A stretch of 64,000 nt of DNA, taken from positions 9,686,520 through 9,750,519 of the forward strand of contig OZ018409.1 of assembly GCA_963969595.1 (NCBI GenBank), read 5' to 3'. The stretch comes from Neckera pumila. Lineage: Eukaryota; Streptophyta; Bryopsida; Hypnales; Neckeraceae. Positions 46,840-59,639 of the stretch are shown here, piece after piece (within the stretch, counting starts at the first letter, position 1; the number at the start of each line of letters is the position of its first letter). A program made the translations under genes and the position numbers. The notes under the pieces are model-generated. The model worked only from the letters and a program-made list of their open reading frames with translations. It did not search any database and had not been told where the DNA came from.

Positions 46840-47400
46840 TGTGGGTCTCCGCAAGCCTGGACCAAGGTGGGAAAGACCGAGTAGAACTACGGTTCCTCTG
46901 GGCGTAGTACCACTGAATTGAATTGGACCTGTGGATGAAAGGAGGTGGAAAAGACCAAGCGGAGCCATGGTTCTCTTGGGTGTAGTACCACCAAACTTAT
47001 CGTTGGATGCCAACTCGAAATCAGATTCTCATGGGTTTCGACCGAGATGCGAAAGACCGAGTGGGACCGCGGTCCTTCCGGGCGTAGTGACATTGAATCG
47101 GACCGCACTCGTGGATGAGAAGAGGTGGGAAAGACCGTGTGGGACCATGGTTCTCACGAGCGCAGTACCACTAAACTCATCACTGGATGACGACTCAAAA
47201 TCAGATTCTCATGGATTTTGGCCAAGACGCGAAATACCAAGTGGGACCGCGGTCCTTCCGGGCGTAGTAACATTGAATCGGACCGCACTCATGGATGAGA
47301 AGAGGTGGGAAAGATCGTGTGGGACCATGGTTCTCATGGGCGCAGTACCACTGAACTCATCACTGGATGACAACTCAAAATCAAAGGGGCTGGTGCGCAA
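46840..47400 (+). repeat. 180 bp tandem array within an open frame
   Basis: Units repeat as a 35-aa part (DEKRWERPCGTMVL..., PLNSSLDDDSKSDSHGF) and a 25-aa part (RPSGTAVLPGVVTLNRTAL). About three full or partial units stay open to 47479 in this frame. The two parts are themselves related (RPSGTAVL / RPCGTMVL), so the basic unit is about 90 bp. Whether it is translated is unknown. Confidence 0.65.
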
Positions 47401-47479
47401 TGCGTGGCTGAGGAATAATATAAATTTTTGCTTCTCGAAATCGCTGGGTTTCGGACCGAAGAATGATACGAACTTTTGA

Positions 47480-47800
47480 GTGTCAATATCGAGTGTAGGA
47501 CTGGATTCGCTCGTTATTTTGGAAGTTTACGATACGATGAAGAGGGCCCACAAGCCCGAGGGGTCGAGGGAGACCCCAGTAAGAAGTGCAACCGGGAGCT
47601 GGAGTGGTGCGAGTCCTGTGAGTGCGGGGTGGCCAAAGACAAGGCCTCCCTAGACATGCACTTCTCCTCCAACCAACACAAGCGGAGGGAAGCGCTGCAC
47701 ACGTTGGCGTCTTTCTACGCCAGGCACAGCCTCGACTACTTTCCTGCAAATGCGTGCCCTTGGTGGAATTCGGGGTGTTTGAGGTGGAGGCATGGTGTGG
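47480..47800 (+). pseudogene. C2H2 zinc-finger segment, possible upstream exon of the dioxygenase-like gene
   Basis: The open frame contains WCESCECGVAKDKASLDMHF and, close by, SSNQHKRREALHTLASFYAR. C-x2-C ... H-x5-H is a matrin/U1-like C2H2 finger, followed by a short helix. It lies on the same strand 0.8 kb before the dioxygenase-like segment. The sequence between (47.9-48.6 kb) is a G/T-biased repeat that could be an intron. Linkage into one gene is inference. Confidence 0.4.
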
Positions 47801-47919
47801 TGGCCCTAGATTCGGATGTGTGTGCCAAAATGTCGACATGATCTGCCGCAAAATTGTGATGTTGGGTGTCCACTCTAAAACCGTTGCCAAGCTGTCAGGG
47901 CTCCGACAGCTCAAGGTGT

Positions 47920-48560
47920 GAAGGCGTGGAGATCCTCTCGCGTCCTTGGTATTGAGGTGGGATGTCGACGATCCAAAGTGTCGGGCTGCCGTCAAGGAGG
48001 CCTGTTGAGGTTTCGGGCGCAATTGTGCCAGATTTGAGTTGTCGGGACACACGACCGAGGCGCCTAGGTTCTGGGTTGTTGAGTCGGCGTGTTTTGTTGA
48101 GGTGTTGGGGGTGTCGGGATGCCGGTGGTGTTGGGGTGTTGGAGAACCCGAAATCAGGTTTTGCGTTGTCGGTGTCAGGTCGCGGCGCTGGGCTCCAGTT
48201 TTGAGGTGTAGAAATGTTGCGGTGTCGAGGTTTCGGTTTGTTGGCACATCGCGTGGGTTGTTCGAGACGCACGTCGATTTTAGGGCTGTACTGAGTCGCG
48301 TAACCGAGGTGTTGCGGTATAGAGGTGCTAAGGGCTGCCAAGGTGTGCTTGATGTTAGAGTGCGGTGTCGAAATGTGGTCCTGAATCGTCTCTAGGTGCT
48401 GGGATGTTGAGGCTTTTGTTGCTGTGTCGGAGTTTGCAGGTTTCTGGTGTTGGGAGGAGGTTTTGGAGCACTGCGCCAAAGTGCTGAGGTGCTGGGTTGA
48501 AGGGTCCGCCGTGTGTTGTTTAAGTGTTGGGGGTGTTGGGGTGTAAAGGGACCTTGACCC
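47920..48560. repeat. G/T-skewed low-complexity stretch
   Basis: The plus strand is built from GTGTCGGG, GTGTTGGGG and GGTGTCGAGG words with almost no longer unit. Several G-runs could form quadruplexes. Confidence 0.5.
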
Positions 48561-48611
48561 TCCAAATTAAAACCTTGAACTGTGTTGTGGGCTTGTCCAT
48601 GTAGGTACATC

Positions 48612-49571
48612 GTACTTTTGCTCGGTGTACCGCGTGGGTCTTTCCGTTAATGTGGAAGACCTCCAGCACCACCTCGTGAAGTATGCCGACAAACACACAG
48701 TCATTGTCAAAGTACCGCCGATTGCCTTCCCCTGACGGACAAGGAGGTGCTCGTGCAGAAGACAGTGAAGCTTGTGGACTTCGCCAGCACGAATGATGCC
48801 CTCAATGAGCAGCTTCTCAAGCCCCTAAAGCGAATGGAGAGTCCGATCACAATGCTGGAGTCACCCTCTCGCACCTACATCTTTGATCTGAGAAGCGATG
48901 TCTTCAGTCCAAAAGAGCTGGAGGTCGTGACGAAGGTTGTCTTGCATCTTGAGACAAAGGGCACAAATGCGACTAGATCCAAGGCCAAGGGGTCCAGTCG
49001 TATTTGCATGTGGGGGATGCGGTCTACGTATGGCGACACCGAATGGTATGTGCAGGATGATCCTAGATTTTACGGCTTGTCGGAGGATTTTGGAAGCTTT
49101 GTTTCTTTGATCTTGAAGCGTGAGTATTTGGCTATCTTTGAGCATTTGGAGAGCATTCCAAGGGTTGAAGGTTTCCACAAGGAGGACGTCAGGATAGGTG
49201 GCGGCCCCTTTTCTTCTTTCTCAACAACCAGGGATTTCAATTGCCGGCCCCACAAAGACGAGGACGACTATGACTATGGCTTCATCCTTTGGCTCCAGGA
49301 AGGTAATTCGCACTTCTTCGCAGCTCTAAACCTCACTTGTTGGGAGCTTGTATTAACCCAAATCTTGGCATTCATGTTGGTTGCAGATGCCATTCCTGAA
49401 GGAGTAGAACCGGCCATTTTCACATTTCCGGAGGTTAGGGTGTCGTTTGTGCCCAAGCACGGGGACATCTTGTGTTTTTGCCCCGCTCAACACCTCCATT
49501 GCACCAGGCATTTGCACAGCACCAACCTCTTGGGTGTAGCACTCTTTCAGAAATGCTCCCTCTATAGATGA
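48612..49571 (+). pseudogene. 2-oxoglutarate/Fe(II) dioxygenase-like gene (TET/JBP-type candidate)
   Basis: The frame begins about 48612 (VGLSVNVEDLQHHLVKYADK), shifts by one base near 48735, then runs open from 48747. An 84 bp intron (GTAATTCG at 49303, TTGCAG ending 49386) joins in frame. Key residues: HKD at 49251-49259 in RPHKDEDDYDYGFILWL, giving the iron H-x-D; then FPEVRVSFVPKHGDILCFCP with the distal His in QHLHCT at about 49491-49499, 52 residues later after splicing; then LLGVALFQK. The order H-x-D, PE, GD, H fits the double-stranded beta-helix of the TET/JBP and related dioxygenases, some of which oxidise 5-methyl pyrimidines. It ends SLYR-stop. A basic segment after the stop (49600-49720, PKKGKKKVVEIRAGF) may be a lost exon. 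The frameshift suggests a pseudogene, unless it marks another intron or a sequence error. Confidence 0.5.
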
Positions 49572-49729
49572 TTGAGCCAACTCATTCTCCCAGGTTCCGT
49601 TGGATCTGTGGAGTGTGAGCCCAAAAAGGGCAAGAAGAAGGTTGTAGAGATCCGTGCAGGGTTCCTCACCAAGAAGCAGTTGTACAGACGGTGCTTGCAA
49701 GAATCCATCTTGTTCGTTTTGCACTTTTT

Positions 49730-52380
49730 GGTGCGTGGTTCATTTCCAAAACAACCAATTTTATCCATTGGTTTTGTCCACATCACTTGTAATTCAGAAT
49801 GGATTGACTTTTTTGTTGGTATCTTTTCCACTAGGAGTAGGAGTAGATTGGAGCAACTTGGAATGGCTGCGTCCAATTTTCAATTCAGTTCATCGTAGAA
49901 CGGAACATGCTATGTCGTACTTTGACTGATGTTTTTATTGTCTTTTGACAATTTTTTTATACATTCAATAACCGTGGATGTTGTTTTCAATCAACCCTAC
50001 AAGCCTTTGTTCAATTGTCTACACCTTGTTTTATGAAATTCTTCTCTCAAATATCACAACCTCTCCATATCTTATGGAAAATCAGCACCCTAAACCTCAT
50101 ATGTGTACCTGATATCTCAATGTCCCGATCTGTGTATAATCGTTTTTATAACTCAATACCTTAGCATCCTAAACACCTCGAGATCTCGATGCATTCTGTA
50201 TCGAAATCAAGATACCGATGCATTCTGTGTCAAAATTGAGATATCAATGCCCCTGATCGCAATATATCCCAGCACCCGACATCGACAAGGCAAATAGACC
50301 ATTATTTGAAGTCCAGTGGAAACAATATCATTTGGGTGGACTTAAAAAAAAGCCTTGATGAGCCTTTTCAATTTGAGGTGTTTTAGAACAATCAAAATCC
50401 ACGCCTCTCCAACTTCACCAAAAAGTCCGTATAGACTATTCAAAGATATCAAAATCTATCGAAATTCATTCAAACCATCTCAGCTGGTTTTAATCCATGA
50501 TTTGCACTCATTGAAATCCTAGATTTCGGAGGACACCATGGTAGTTTCTGGCAATATGGAGGTTTTGGGCAATTTACTATCTATAGATTTTTTTTTTTCT
50601 TTGAAATTGTTGAAAAACATCGCATGGTCAAAACATTGCTCTAAGGCCATTTCCTACTGTAACCCATCCTAAATTGCGGTTTCTATTTCAAAGAGCAAAA
50701 TTCTTTCAAAATGGATGTGTATGCATATTTGATTATAGAGATGAGGACCAAAAAGTCCATTCTTCACTTAGACCTTTCCAAAGAAATTGATTCTCCATTT
50801 AGAACCATATTCTAAAAGCTGAGGACATAGGAAGAAATGTATTAAAATTTGAAGTGAAAATAGTTTTTATATTATGTTATTTGTATTTGATGTCTTTATA
50901 GTTGTGACAATGTGCATTGAGTCCGGATCATACAGAAAACACGAACTTCTGTTAAACATAATGAACAAAAATGCACCATACACCCTTGAATCCTCAATGT
51001 TGAGCACTTTTGAAACTACTGGAATGTAGCACAAAGGCAACTGAACCTGAAGTGTTGCACATGTTGGGTCTATGCACAATGAGGACTTTCCATTCTTTAG
51101 AGCACCGTGTCTTTTAATCCTATATCCATTACAAATTCAAACAGGGTTGAAGAGTGCGGTGGTTTTTCATTTCTCTTCCCCTTACTGTTGTAATTTTAAA
51201 ATATAATCTAAAACCCAAAGAACTCGGCCAATCAACCCATCTTCCCCTTCAGAAAACCCTACGGAGGACTGTAGCTACGCACCTACTGGCGCTCCGCGAC
51301 AGGCCTAAACCCTACTTGCTCCGCTCCATAGGGTTTAGGAAAAGTTCATCTTGTGCGTGGGTGCCCCCCGTGGCCCTAAGTCCCAAGAAGATTCACGATT
51401 CCGCCTCAGCAGCCCGACCCAGAAAACTTCAAACCCCGCCCAAAATCCGATGCCCAGCCCACCCCAGCCCGAAGAAAAAACAAGCCCGGGAAAAGAACCT
51501 CCGCTCGAACAACCTGGTTGGTGGCCATACACTGCCCCCCAGAGTGTGTAGCCGAGGCAGCAAGTGCCATTGGAGGAGGTGTATGGCAACCACCATCTGA
51601 CTCTCAGGAGGGCTTATGCCTATTTGAAATATGTATGGCTACCACCTTTTTTTTTTAAATAGAGTATTATAGTTTTCTTGAATTTGTATGGTTGCCACCA
51701 TCTTTGTAGCAAGAAAGCATATGATTTTAGGGTTCCAGATAGCCAAAGTTTAACTTGTGTTTAGCTAATCACACTTATTTGGGACACCTATATAAATGTG
51801 ATATTTTCAAATATTACAAGATGCGATCATATTGTTTTATAAAATTTGTATAGTCAAAGTTTTAATTTGTGTTTGTCGACCACATGTACTTGTAACACTT
51901 ATATAAATGTGATGCTCTCAAATGTTGCAAGATGTGATCATATGGTTTTATGAAATTTGTATAGCCAAAGCATTAATCTGTGTTTATTTAACCCTAAACC
52001 TACTTATAACACCTACGTAAATATGATACTCTCAAATATTACAAGAACCTAAATCTAAACCTAAGCTCAAAGCCTAAACCTAAGCCCAAATCCAAAGGCA
52101 ATGGCAAGAATGTGAAATTTACACTTCTAATGATATATTTGTATTAGTATTTTGTTACGGGATGCACTATAATTCTATTTTTTATGTTTTGAGATTGTCT
52201 ATTTTCTTTCAAGTAGTTCCTTCATATATATATGGTGTTTGAATTTATATCAATGGTCAAGGAGGGAAGTATAGAAATTGGTTTAGTACAAATCAATTGC
52301 TTACTCAATACATTGAGCAACTTATATTGAGTACATAAAAACATCAAATACATTGTCTTCTACTAACTATGTCACCTTGC
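49730..52380. other. Mixed non-coding region
   Basis: No gene supported. 50160-50260 has ATCTCGATGCATTCTGTATC-type repeat words related to the array at 45 kb. 51240-51330 contains scattered AAACCCTA words. 51780-52040 has two or three diverged copies of an AT-rich unit (GTGATCATATGGTTTTATAA-like, about 140 bp). 52040-52100 is CCTAAACCTAAGCC, loosely telomere-like but not a true TTTAGGG array. Confidence 0.35.
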
Positions 52381-52381
52381 T

Positions 52382-54876
52382 TCAAGTAGACTTCAACTCT
52401 CTATCACAATTATGACAAGAAACTCTTGTGTCACCCTTTTCTATCATTGTTCTTGTAAAGCATGCATCACGAAGTACCTTTGGAATTCTTGGAAAAATCA
52501 TCCTCTTCCGTTTTGAAGATGATATCAATTTGTGAGGTGCAAGTATCAATGTAGGTCGGACTTCCCTTGAAATTGAGATTGCGTCTCCTTTCATTGTGAA
52601 TTTTTTTTTAATTCTACCATGTCTCATTTGTGTATGTTGCATATTCTCTTGAATGGATAAAATAGAACCTTTAAATGGAAGCATGATAGGAGAAGGCCTC
52701 ACAAACATTAAAGGCTCCGAAATTGAATCCATACATCTTTTCATGATTTTGATCTTATGCTTCATTTCTTTGGTCCCAAATTCTCCAATACCTGACTTCA
52801 ATTTCAGAAGCACATTCTCCATTTCACGTATAACTTGTAAGAATTCTTGTCCTTCACCATTAGATGGTATACAAGCACTAAGAACGTCTTTGTTGTTGAC
52901 CTCTTGAAATATAGGGATAATTTCTGCTTCCATTCTTGCGCTTGAACATAATACTTCTCCATCATTCAAATGTGAGTTATATTTCTTCAGTATTAATTGA
53001 ACTGCAAGAATATGTTTACAAGTCAATATAGGAGAAGCGCAGTCATAAAAGTGAGTACTCAAGGACACAATGTACCTAATATGAAGTGAAGTCTCACTTG
53101 AAATAAAGAATATCCTTTGCTCTGCATCAAGTACCTTGAATACATCTTGTGGTACACTTTCATACTTCCAAAATCATCTTTTAGCGCTTGCTAGACGATG
53201 TTGATGAGGTGTTTCATTTGCTCTTTTTGAGAACCTTCCTGAATCACCTACAATTTGCAGACATTTAAGTTCAGTGACACTACACAATAAATTTCATTGC
53301 ATTCAAAAGTATATAAAGTAAAGTTGGATCACACAAAAAGCACTTACTTATAGCTTGCACTTGTTTGAAATGGTCTACTAAAGTAGGACCTCTAACACGA
53401 CTTCCATCCGCAGCACTTCTAATTATAGCAACAATTAAATCTCGAACCCATCGATTTACTTTCCCTTGAAGAAGAGTGTACTTTATCCACTCCCAATGTC
53501 TTTCAACATGGTTTGTAGTATCTGTCCCACCATAAGAAAAAAGTCTCCCAACTTTTGGCCACATTGTCCTCTATGGCACTGTACTACCTCTCCATCCACA
53601 TCTTATATATTCTTCTACCCCAAAAACACGTTCAAAGTCCGTGTAGAATTGACTCAAATTTTCTTCAAAATGATCTTCTTGAGGACAGTTCAATAGTACA
53701 TGAAGGCTTTGCCAAATCTTATCCTTCTCCGGTATCGGTACACGTGTTAATAGATTTTCACTCCACGCCTTCATAACATGAAACCAACATAATATAACTT
53801 GTCCTGCAACTTGTTCCTCTCCAATTCTTCCATGTTTCCAGCAATTGCTGTCATTGTTTACAACATGGTTTATAGCATTCAATGATGTTTTGCATTTATC
53901 TATAATAAATGCCGATGGTCTTATGTCCCCTATGTTTGAAAAAACATGTGTGAATGCAAGTTTAATTGCTATTCCTTCATGACCCGCATCTTTATCTTTA
54001 CTACATAACATGTAGAAAATGGGCATGGCCTTACCGTCTTGGTTTGGAACAACCGTGGCATATAGAGGTAAGTCATACTGATTTGTCTTGAAAGTTGAAT
54101 CGAAGGCCCAAGACTGACCTCTAGAAAATTGCTTCGCATTTGATCTCATAAAATCATCCTGTATTACAACAACAAATGGTCTTTGCTTGGAATCTTCATG
54201 TGCTGGACAATACTCTTGGTAGAAAATCACTTTTCCTTGTTTCTGAAGTCTCAAGACTTCTACATTGGCAGCATCCCAATCATCTATTCTCAATGCATCT
54301 GTAGGAAAACAAAGATTGTACATAATAAAATTCCAGGTAATAAATACATATAAAACTATGCATTGAAAAGAGAAAATGGAGAAGATAATTACCATTTAAT
54401 CTCAAGAAGTATGACAGTGGCTCCACTTCCTTTGAAATAAGGAAAAAGCGATATGTCTTTTGCTCCAATTCTTCCACCATAGCTTGTATCTTGGTTTCTT
54501 CTCGAACAGATACTAATGCCACAATAGATATAGAAATTATATGCTTCAAATTCTCCATGGCAAAGGAAATAACCAATGGATGCACAGGTAGAAATATTTT
54601 GTGAACTTTTGTACCTGGATGATGTCCACTATGCTTTGCATGTACAAATATAACAGCTTCTATAGAGCTGTTTGATTTGTTGGAACATTTTCCTTTTCCA
54701 AGAGGTACCATAACTTTTATTCGGAACTCACAATGGCATTTCATAGACTTCCTCTCTCTCTTCAACATGGAAGAATTTTCTTCTTTTTTCTTCTTGCGAG
54801 ACCTCTTCTTCCCCCCTCTATGGCAACAATAATAGGTAATCCTAACGTCTCTTTCTATGAGAACCCTCTGGCATTC
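52382..54876 (-). pseudogene. MULE-type transposase with SWIM finger, spliced, two nonsense changes
   Basis: Minus-strand exons: about 54876-54393, 54298-53348 and 53247-52382. Introns of 94 and 100 bp keep phase at both junctions. Exon 1 has a zinc-binding start (ITYYCCHRGG, basic run, MKCHCEFRIKV, HAKHSGHHPG) like FAR1/MULE N-termini. Exon 2 is the DDE transposase core: WAFDSTFKTNQYDLPLY (first Asp), FYMLCSKDKDAGHEG, AFIIDKCKTSLNAI (second Asp), VILCWFHVMKAW, then TTNHVERHWEWIKY (Glu). Exon 3 has a SWIM remnant ending CKHILAVQL. An in-frame TAG replaces a likely Trp before RTMWPKVGRLF, and a TGA follows ASAKR in exon 3. Otherwise the gene is intact, so its loss is recent. Confidence 0.8.
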
Positions 54877-54899
54877 CTGCTATCAAACTCAATGTAACA

Positions 54900-55370
54900 A
54901 AACCAAATGAACTTCCTTGACATCTCTGCTAACTCTTTAGACTATATAGCAACATAGAAGTGTGATAAATGTGTTTGCATCCAAGTGTCCAACCAATGAA
55001 ATTAACTAAATGGTCATTTACAACGCCAAAAATTTATGTTGAACTACCTCTCATAAACTCTTGGATTTGAAGTTTTCAAACCTATATTGTAAAGGACTAC
55101 TTTTGGTAGCTTCTGACATGCCATAATTTCTAAATGCAGCTCCATCTTGTCATTTCATTGCCAAAGATTGCGATATATAATTATGCAATTGTTGGCGGTG
55201 CTCAAAACCACAAAGACTAAATCATAAAATATCAAGTTCAAAACACCAAAACAATAATATGGAATCCAACATTTATTCACTCAAATCATTTACTTCAACA
55301 TCTTTAGGATTAGCTTTAGCACCATTGTGCAATAGTTTGAGCAAGACTTGTATGGTCATCAGAGAATAGA
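54900..55370. other. Intergenic DNA between two transposase pseudogenes
   Basis: No feature recognised. An earlier 5' exon of the minus-strand MULE gene could lie here. Confidence 0.3.
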
Positions 55371-56070
55371 CATGGCACTGGTTCGTGGTGATGGGTCCAG
55401 CATTCTTATTTCATTTCCTTGTGGAGATGATGGTGTTGCATGGGTACCTGCATCAATTCTTAGTGTGAGGTTCAATTTAAAACTGACGTCTATGTGCGTG
55501 AAGGAGGAGGTATTTGATTCCAAGGAAGTAGAAATCGTGTCAACTATCATACAATTGAAGTTCAAAAATGAGGCAGGAGATGTTTGGAGATTCACCCTTG
55601 GGAAATACCATGCATTTGGTATTTCGAGTGTTGTTAGGTCAGTGTCAACAGATGTTCTTACACCTGGGTCTGCAACCTCTACTGTACAGATGCCTTGAGG
55701 AACTCGTGTCAAAGTAAAGCCCTCATATCACAGCTACATAAATCTTATTGAGTCTTTGGATGATGATGCTTTTTTTGTTAGTGAAGCAACTGGAAACTTG
55801 TCTCCCATACATGAGATGGGAGATGACACTAATTTGGTAATGAACCAGAGTGTTAACGATAGTACATTGCCTTTGTTAAGTATTAAAAGTGCATTGCAAT
55901 TCCAAAGTGTCTTTCAGTGCCTTAGAGATATGCAAAGTCGCCCGCGTGCACAAAAGGAGTTTAAATTTTTTAACATAGATACACTTTGTTGTAAATCAGA
56001 GCGTCATCTTTCTCAGTCATTTGATGGAGATGTCCTTTTTGGGTTACCTCCTCTTTCTTCTCCGGCATCC

Positions 56071-56369
56071 CATTAGAAGAGATTTGAGGCCTCCAAGAGC
56101 CCGCAAATTATCTTGCGTTCCCAGACTACGGGAATGCAAAAAAGCTGCTGGCTGATGTAGTCAAGACAGTGCTACGTCATTTTTGGAGAAAATTAAAAAT
56201 AAATAAATAAATGGGCCTAAAATGATATTTGGGAGAGAATTTTTTTTATTTTTTTTATTTTTTTTTGAAAAAAAAAATTTTGACAGCCCGTACGGGCTAT
56301 TCACAAATCTGGCCAGATTAAGGAATGGGCCTAAAACGGCCCTCCAATACCCTCCAATCTCTTCAATTG
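56071..56369. mobile_element. CATTAG-ended MITE, copy 3 (about 299 bp)
   Basis: Starts CATTAGAAGAGATTTGAGG and ends CCAATCTCTTCAATTG, with a T- and A-rich centre and GGCCTCCAAGAGCCCGC / GGGCCTAAAACGGCCCTCC near the ends. It interrupts the DDE/SWIM gene. No flanking duplication seen; the right end is more diverged than in the other copies. Confidence 0.55.
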
Positions 56370-56394
56370 CTCTTTTATTGGTCTGTCAAGGTTA

Positions 56395-56615
56395 CACTAC
56401 AAGAGAATAGGGTGTTTTAAGTGAATTTTAAGTATAGTCTCAGACATAAGGTTTTAAATAATGACCTGTAAGGCAGTTTTCAACAAAATTTTATTAGAAA
56501 CACATGTATTTCTAGTAAAATTTTGCTGAAAATTGCCTTACAGGTCATTACTTAAGATCTTATGTCTAGGACTATACTTAAAAACTTACTTAAAACACTC
56601 CATTCTTTTGTAGTG
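56395..56615. mobile_element. CACTA-ended hairpin MITE with TTA duplication (221 bp)
   Basis: Begins CACTACAAGAGAATAGGGTG and ends CATTCTTTTGTAGTG, between direct TTA trinucleotides (56392-56394 and 56616-56618). The arms pair almost throughout (GGTTTTAAATAATGACCTGT / ACAGGTCATTACTTAAGATC). It lies 25 bp after the CATTAG MITE. Confidence 0.85.
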
Positions 56616-59600
56616 TTACCATCTTTCTCGTCTATAGGGCAATAATTAGAGGGCATGGATCGAAATTTTGATGGTCACAATTGGACACATATGCACACTA
56701 AAAACATTGCTAACGACTTTGGGCTTAAGTTCCGCTCTTCTTTCTGTGTTGGGCATCTAGTTTGTAAGAATCTAGATTGTCTTAGAGTTCAGCGGGGTGG
56801 AAGTCAAAATGAAACCGAGTAGAAAGAGTCGTCACTTGTTATTTTTACTATGGGAAACCAAGCTCCCGTAAAGTCCAATCTTGTATGTTGATTTTATAAA
56901 GTATCTCCTTCTTGCAAGTCTTTGTGCCCTTGTTGCATGTAGAGGGTCTTGAACTCTAATGGTTTTCCAAGAGCTTGTATCCATATTGGTCACCACATCC
57001 ATCCTGTAGGTAGGGGCATTTGCCGTGACTCCGTTGAGCGGACAACATCTTTGATTAGTCAACAAGTCTCTAAAACACCATCTGTTACAAATTCAGCCAT
57101 TAGTCTTGCTGCTAGCAATCAGTTCCTTGCATCTGAATTATTCTATGAGGATGGATTGCTGAGTGATCCAAAGCCCCTTCAAGGAGAGGCACTAGAAGCA
57201 GTGATGGAGAAATTTCGGATACTAAATTCACCAAGTATTTGAAATACCATCTCCACTTTTTGTCACAGTGCAAGTGGAGGACCCATAGACAACCTTATTT
57301 CATTGAAAATGAAAAGTACATATTCTTTTATCCAAGATAGTGTGTTCCTAGGTCAAGTGAAGGACAAAGTTTACCTTTTCAAAATGTCTAAGGAAGTTCC
57401 AAGAAGCAGAGTGGATTTGGTGAGGCAAATGCAACCTGGTAGAGACTTGCAGAATTCTTGGTGCATGTTTGATCATGTGAAGAGGATGAAGGGATAGACG
57501 TCAATGACTGTCTACGTCTATGACCCTGAGTTTTGTCAAGTTCAAACCATTTGTGTTTGCAACTTGATGAGCAAGGATGCTATGTCATAGGAGCAAATGT
57601 AGAGATCCTTTAACTCCGTCATGGCACGCCACGGGATTTCTTCTACAAATTTTAAGGATTTCATGGCTGACAATGCAATGGAAAATTGGCATGTTGTTCG
57701 TGTGGTGTACGGAAGTGGCAACAAGCAAGAGCCAATGCCAGATTGAGAGCGCTTTTGTCTACTTCATTGGACGACATTGTTAAATAGACATACAGAAAAG
57801 CTCATTCAGCCAAAGTTCCAAGAAACTAAAAAATAGCTAAGTTGTAAACAATATAAGGATGCAAAGTCGATGGTGGAAGCTGAAGAAAGATACCTTAGAA
57901 TCAAAGGCTTGTGGCTTTCTTCAAGGGCTGCTTCAGAAGAGTCTCTTTGTGAATTAGATGATTGGCTTGGTTTTTGGCACATTTGATATCGACAATGGGG
58001 TGGATTTTTGGAATTGGTAAGCCACATGCCTCTTTGGAGTTGAATTTTTTTTTTTGACTACTCAACTTCTGTTCGCAGGCAAGTTAGTTTAGTGTTTAAA
58101 ATGTATGTAGTTTGTGTTTAATTATTTTCTTCACATCTACCAAATTTGCACAAATTTGATTTAAACATTCACAATTTTAGTTTTGAAATAGGCATTTTGG
58201 AATTGAGGAAGCCTTATAGTGTCACATAAAAATATTGTTGGTGGCACAGAACTTGAACTTGGAGGAGCTAGTCGAAATGCCTTCATGCAACTTGGCAGAG
58301 ACAATTCATAACAAGTGGCTGCAAATGTCTGGAAAGATAGGAACCTGCATGTATGTTGCCACCACGGATGACATGATGCCGATTATTCAACAATTGACTA
58401 ACTATTGGGCATACCTTAGAATACGCATCTGGAACTAGTCCCCACTTAGACAAACTTTGCTTTTGAGCTGCAAGGTGAACAAAAAAACTAGCAAAGTTTG
58501 CCAAGGCCGTTGCTAGACTATCAGCTACTAATCTATTCACCACGCGGGTTCTCCACTTGGAAGGTGAAGTAGTATTTGGCTCCGCAAAGGGCAAAATAAA
58601 TCTTCCACCTGGGTCAGATGATGACTCTCACTGCCACAATACAGCAAACTTTTTTGCACCTAGAGTAGAAACTCGATCAATCAAAGCGCGCATAGAAGCA
58701 GGCACGTCAATACCAATGTTGACAGAAGAAGGAGAACCAAGCACAGCATGACCGCATGCTACCAAAGTATTTGAAACAAATTGTAACCCTCTCTATGGCA
58801 TATTGCTAGGTGTAAGAAGGAAACAGAGACTTGTCATGGAGTTCAAATCGGGATGAAGAAGAAATGCGAGGCTAAGATTAACAAGTCAAAAAAGAGCAGA
58901 ACGGCAGCACCTACCGGCAATGGCTGCATGATAGAATATGGAACCAAGGCCATCATCAACTTTGATTTTTGGATTTGCGCAGACGATCTCTTATGTTGCG
59001 CAAGAGGCTCTAAGGTGAAATGGATTCGCGACTAGCCTCCTCTTCCAAATGTGTGGCCTATTGCAAGAGGGACACATCTCACCAAATCAGAGATCCATTC
59101 TATGGAGGAAGCAGGGTTTGAAATGCAAACTGAAGAGGTAGGCAATCCAACACTCTACCTTTTTAATCAAGAGAGCATGGTGAGAGGTGTATCTTTCGTC
59201 CATCCGAAGCAACCAGATAGTGATATGCAACCATCTAAAAGTGACATGCATCCCACAGGGCGATTGGGGAGGACCATCCGGCGTAACCCTAATGCACCCA
59301 TAGTTGACCACCGCAAGAAATAGGAGACAGCACAGAATCTGAAAGCTGTCATTGAATCCATAGTCGTTATATCTTACCCTGGTTATGGTAGAGTGACAAC
59401 TCTGAAGTCTGGTATATTTTCTGTCCATAAGATCTACCAAATTACTATTTTGAACTTCCCTGCTTGTACCTGTGAAGACTTCATCACCATGAGTACAGCT
59501 ACACTTGGTAGTAGAAAATCTTGGGTGAATTGCAAAGCATTTGTATTATGTCTTTAGGTTTATTTGCAAGGCGAACTTAGAGGACGACAAGTATATATAC

Positions 59601-59639
59601 ATGCCCCAAGTCTAAGCCTTAAAGAAGTGCAGGTACTAC

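Noticed and set aside
47895..48479. Minus-strand 194-codon frame with His/Thr/Pro/Asn repeats
   Set aside because: It is the shadow of the G/T-skewed low-complexity tract. The plus-strand gene context is stronger.
52040..52100. Possible interstitial telomere (CCTAAACCTAAGCC words)
   Set aside because: The words are irregular and never form consecutive CCCTAAA units.
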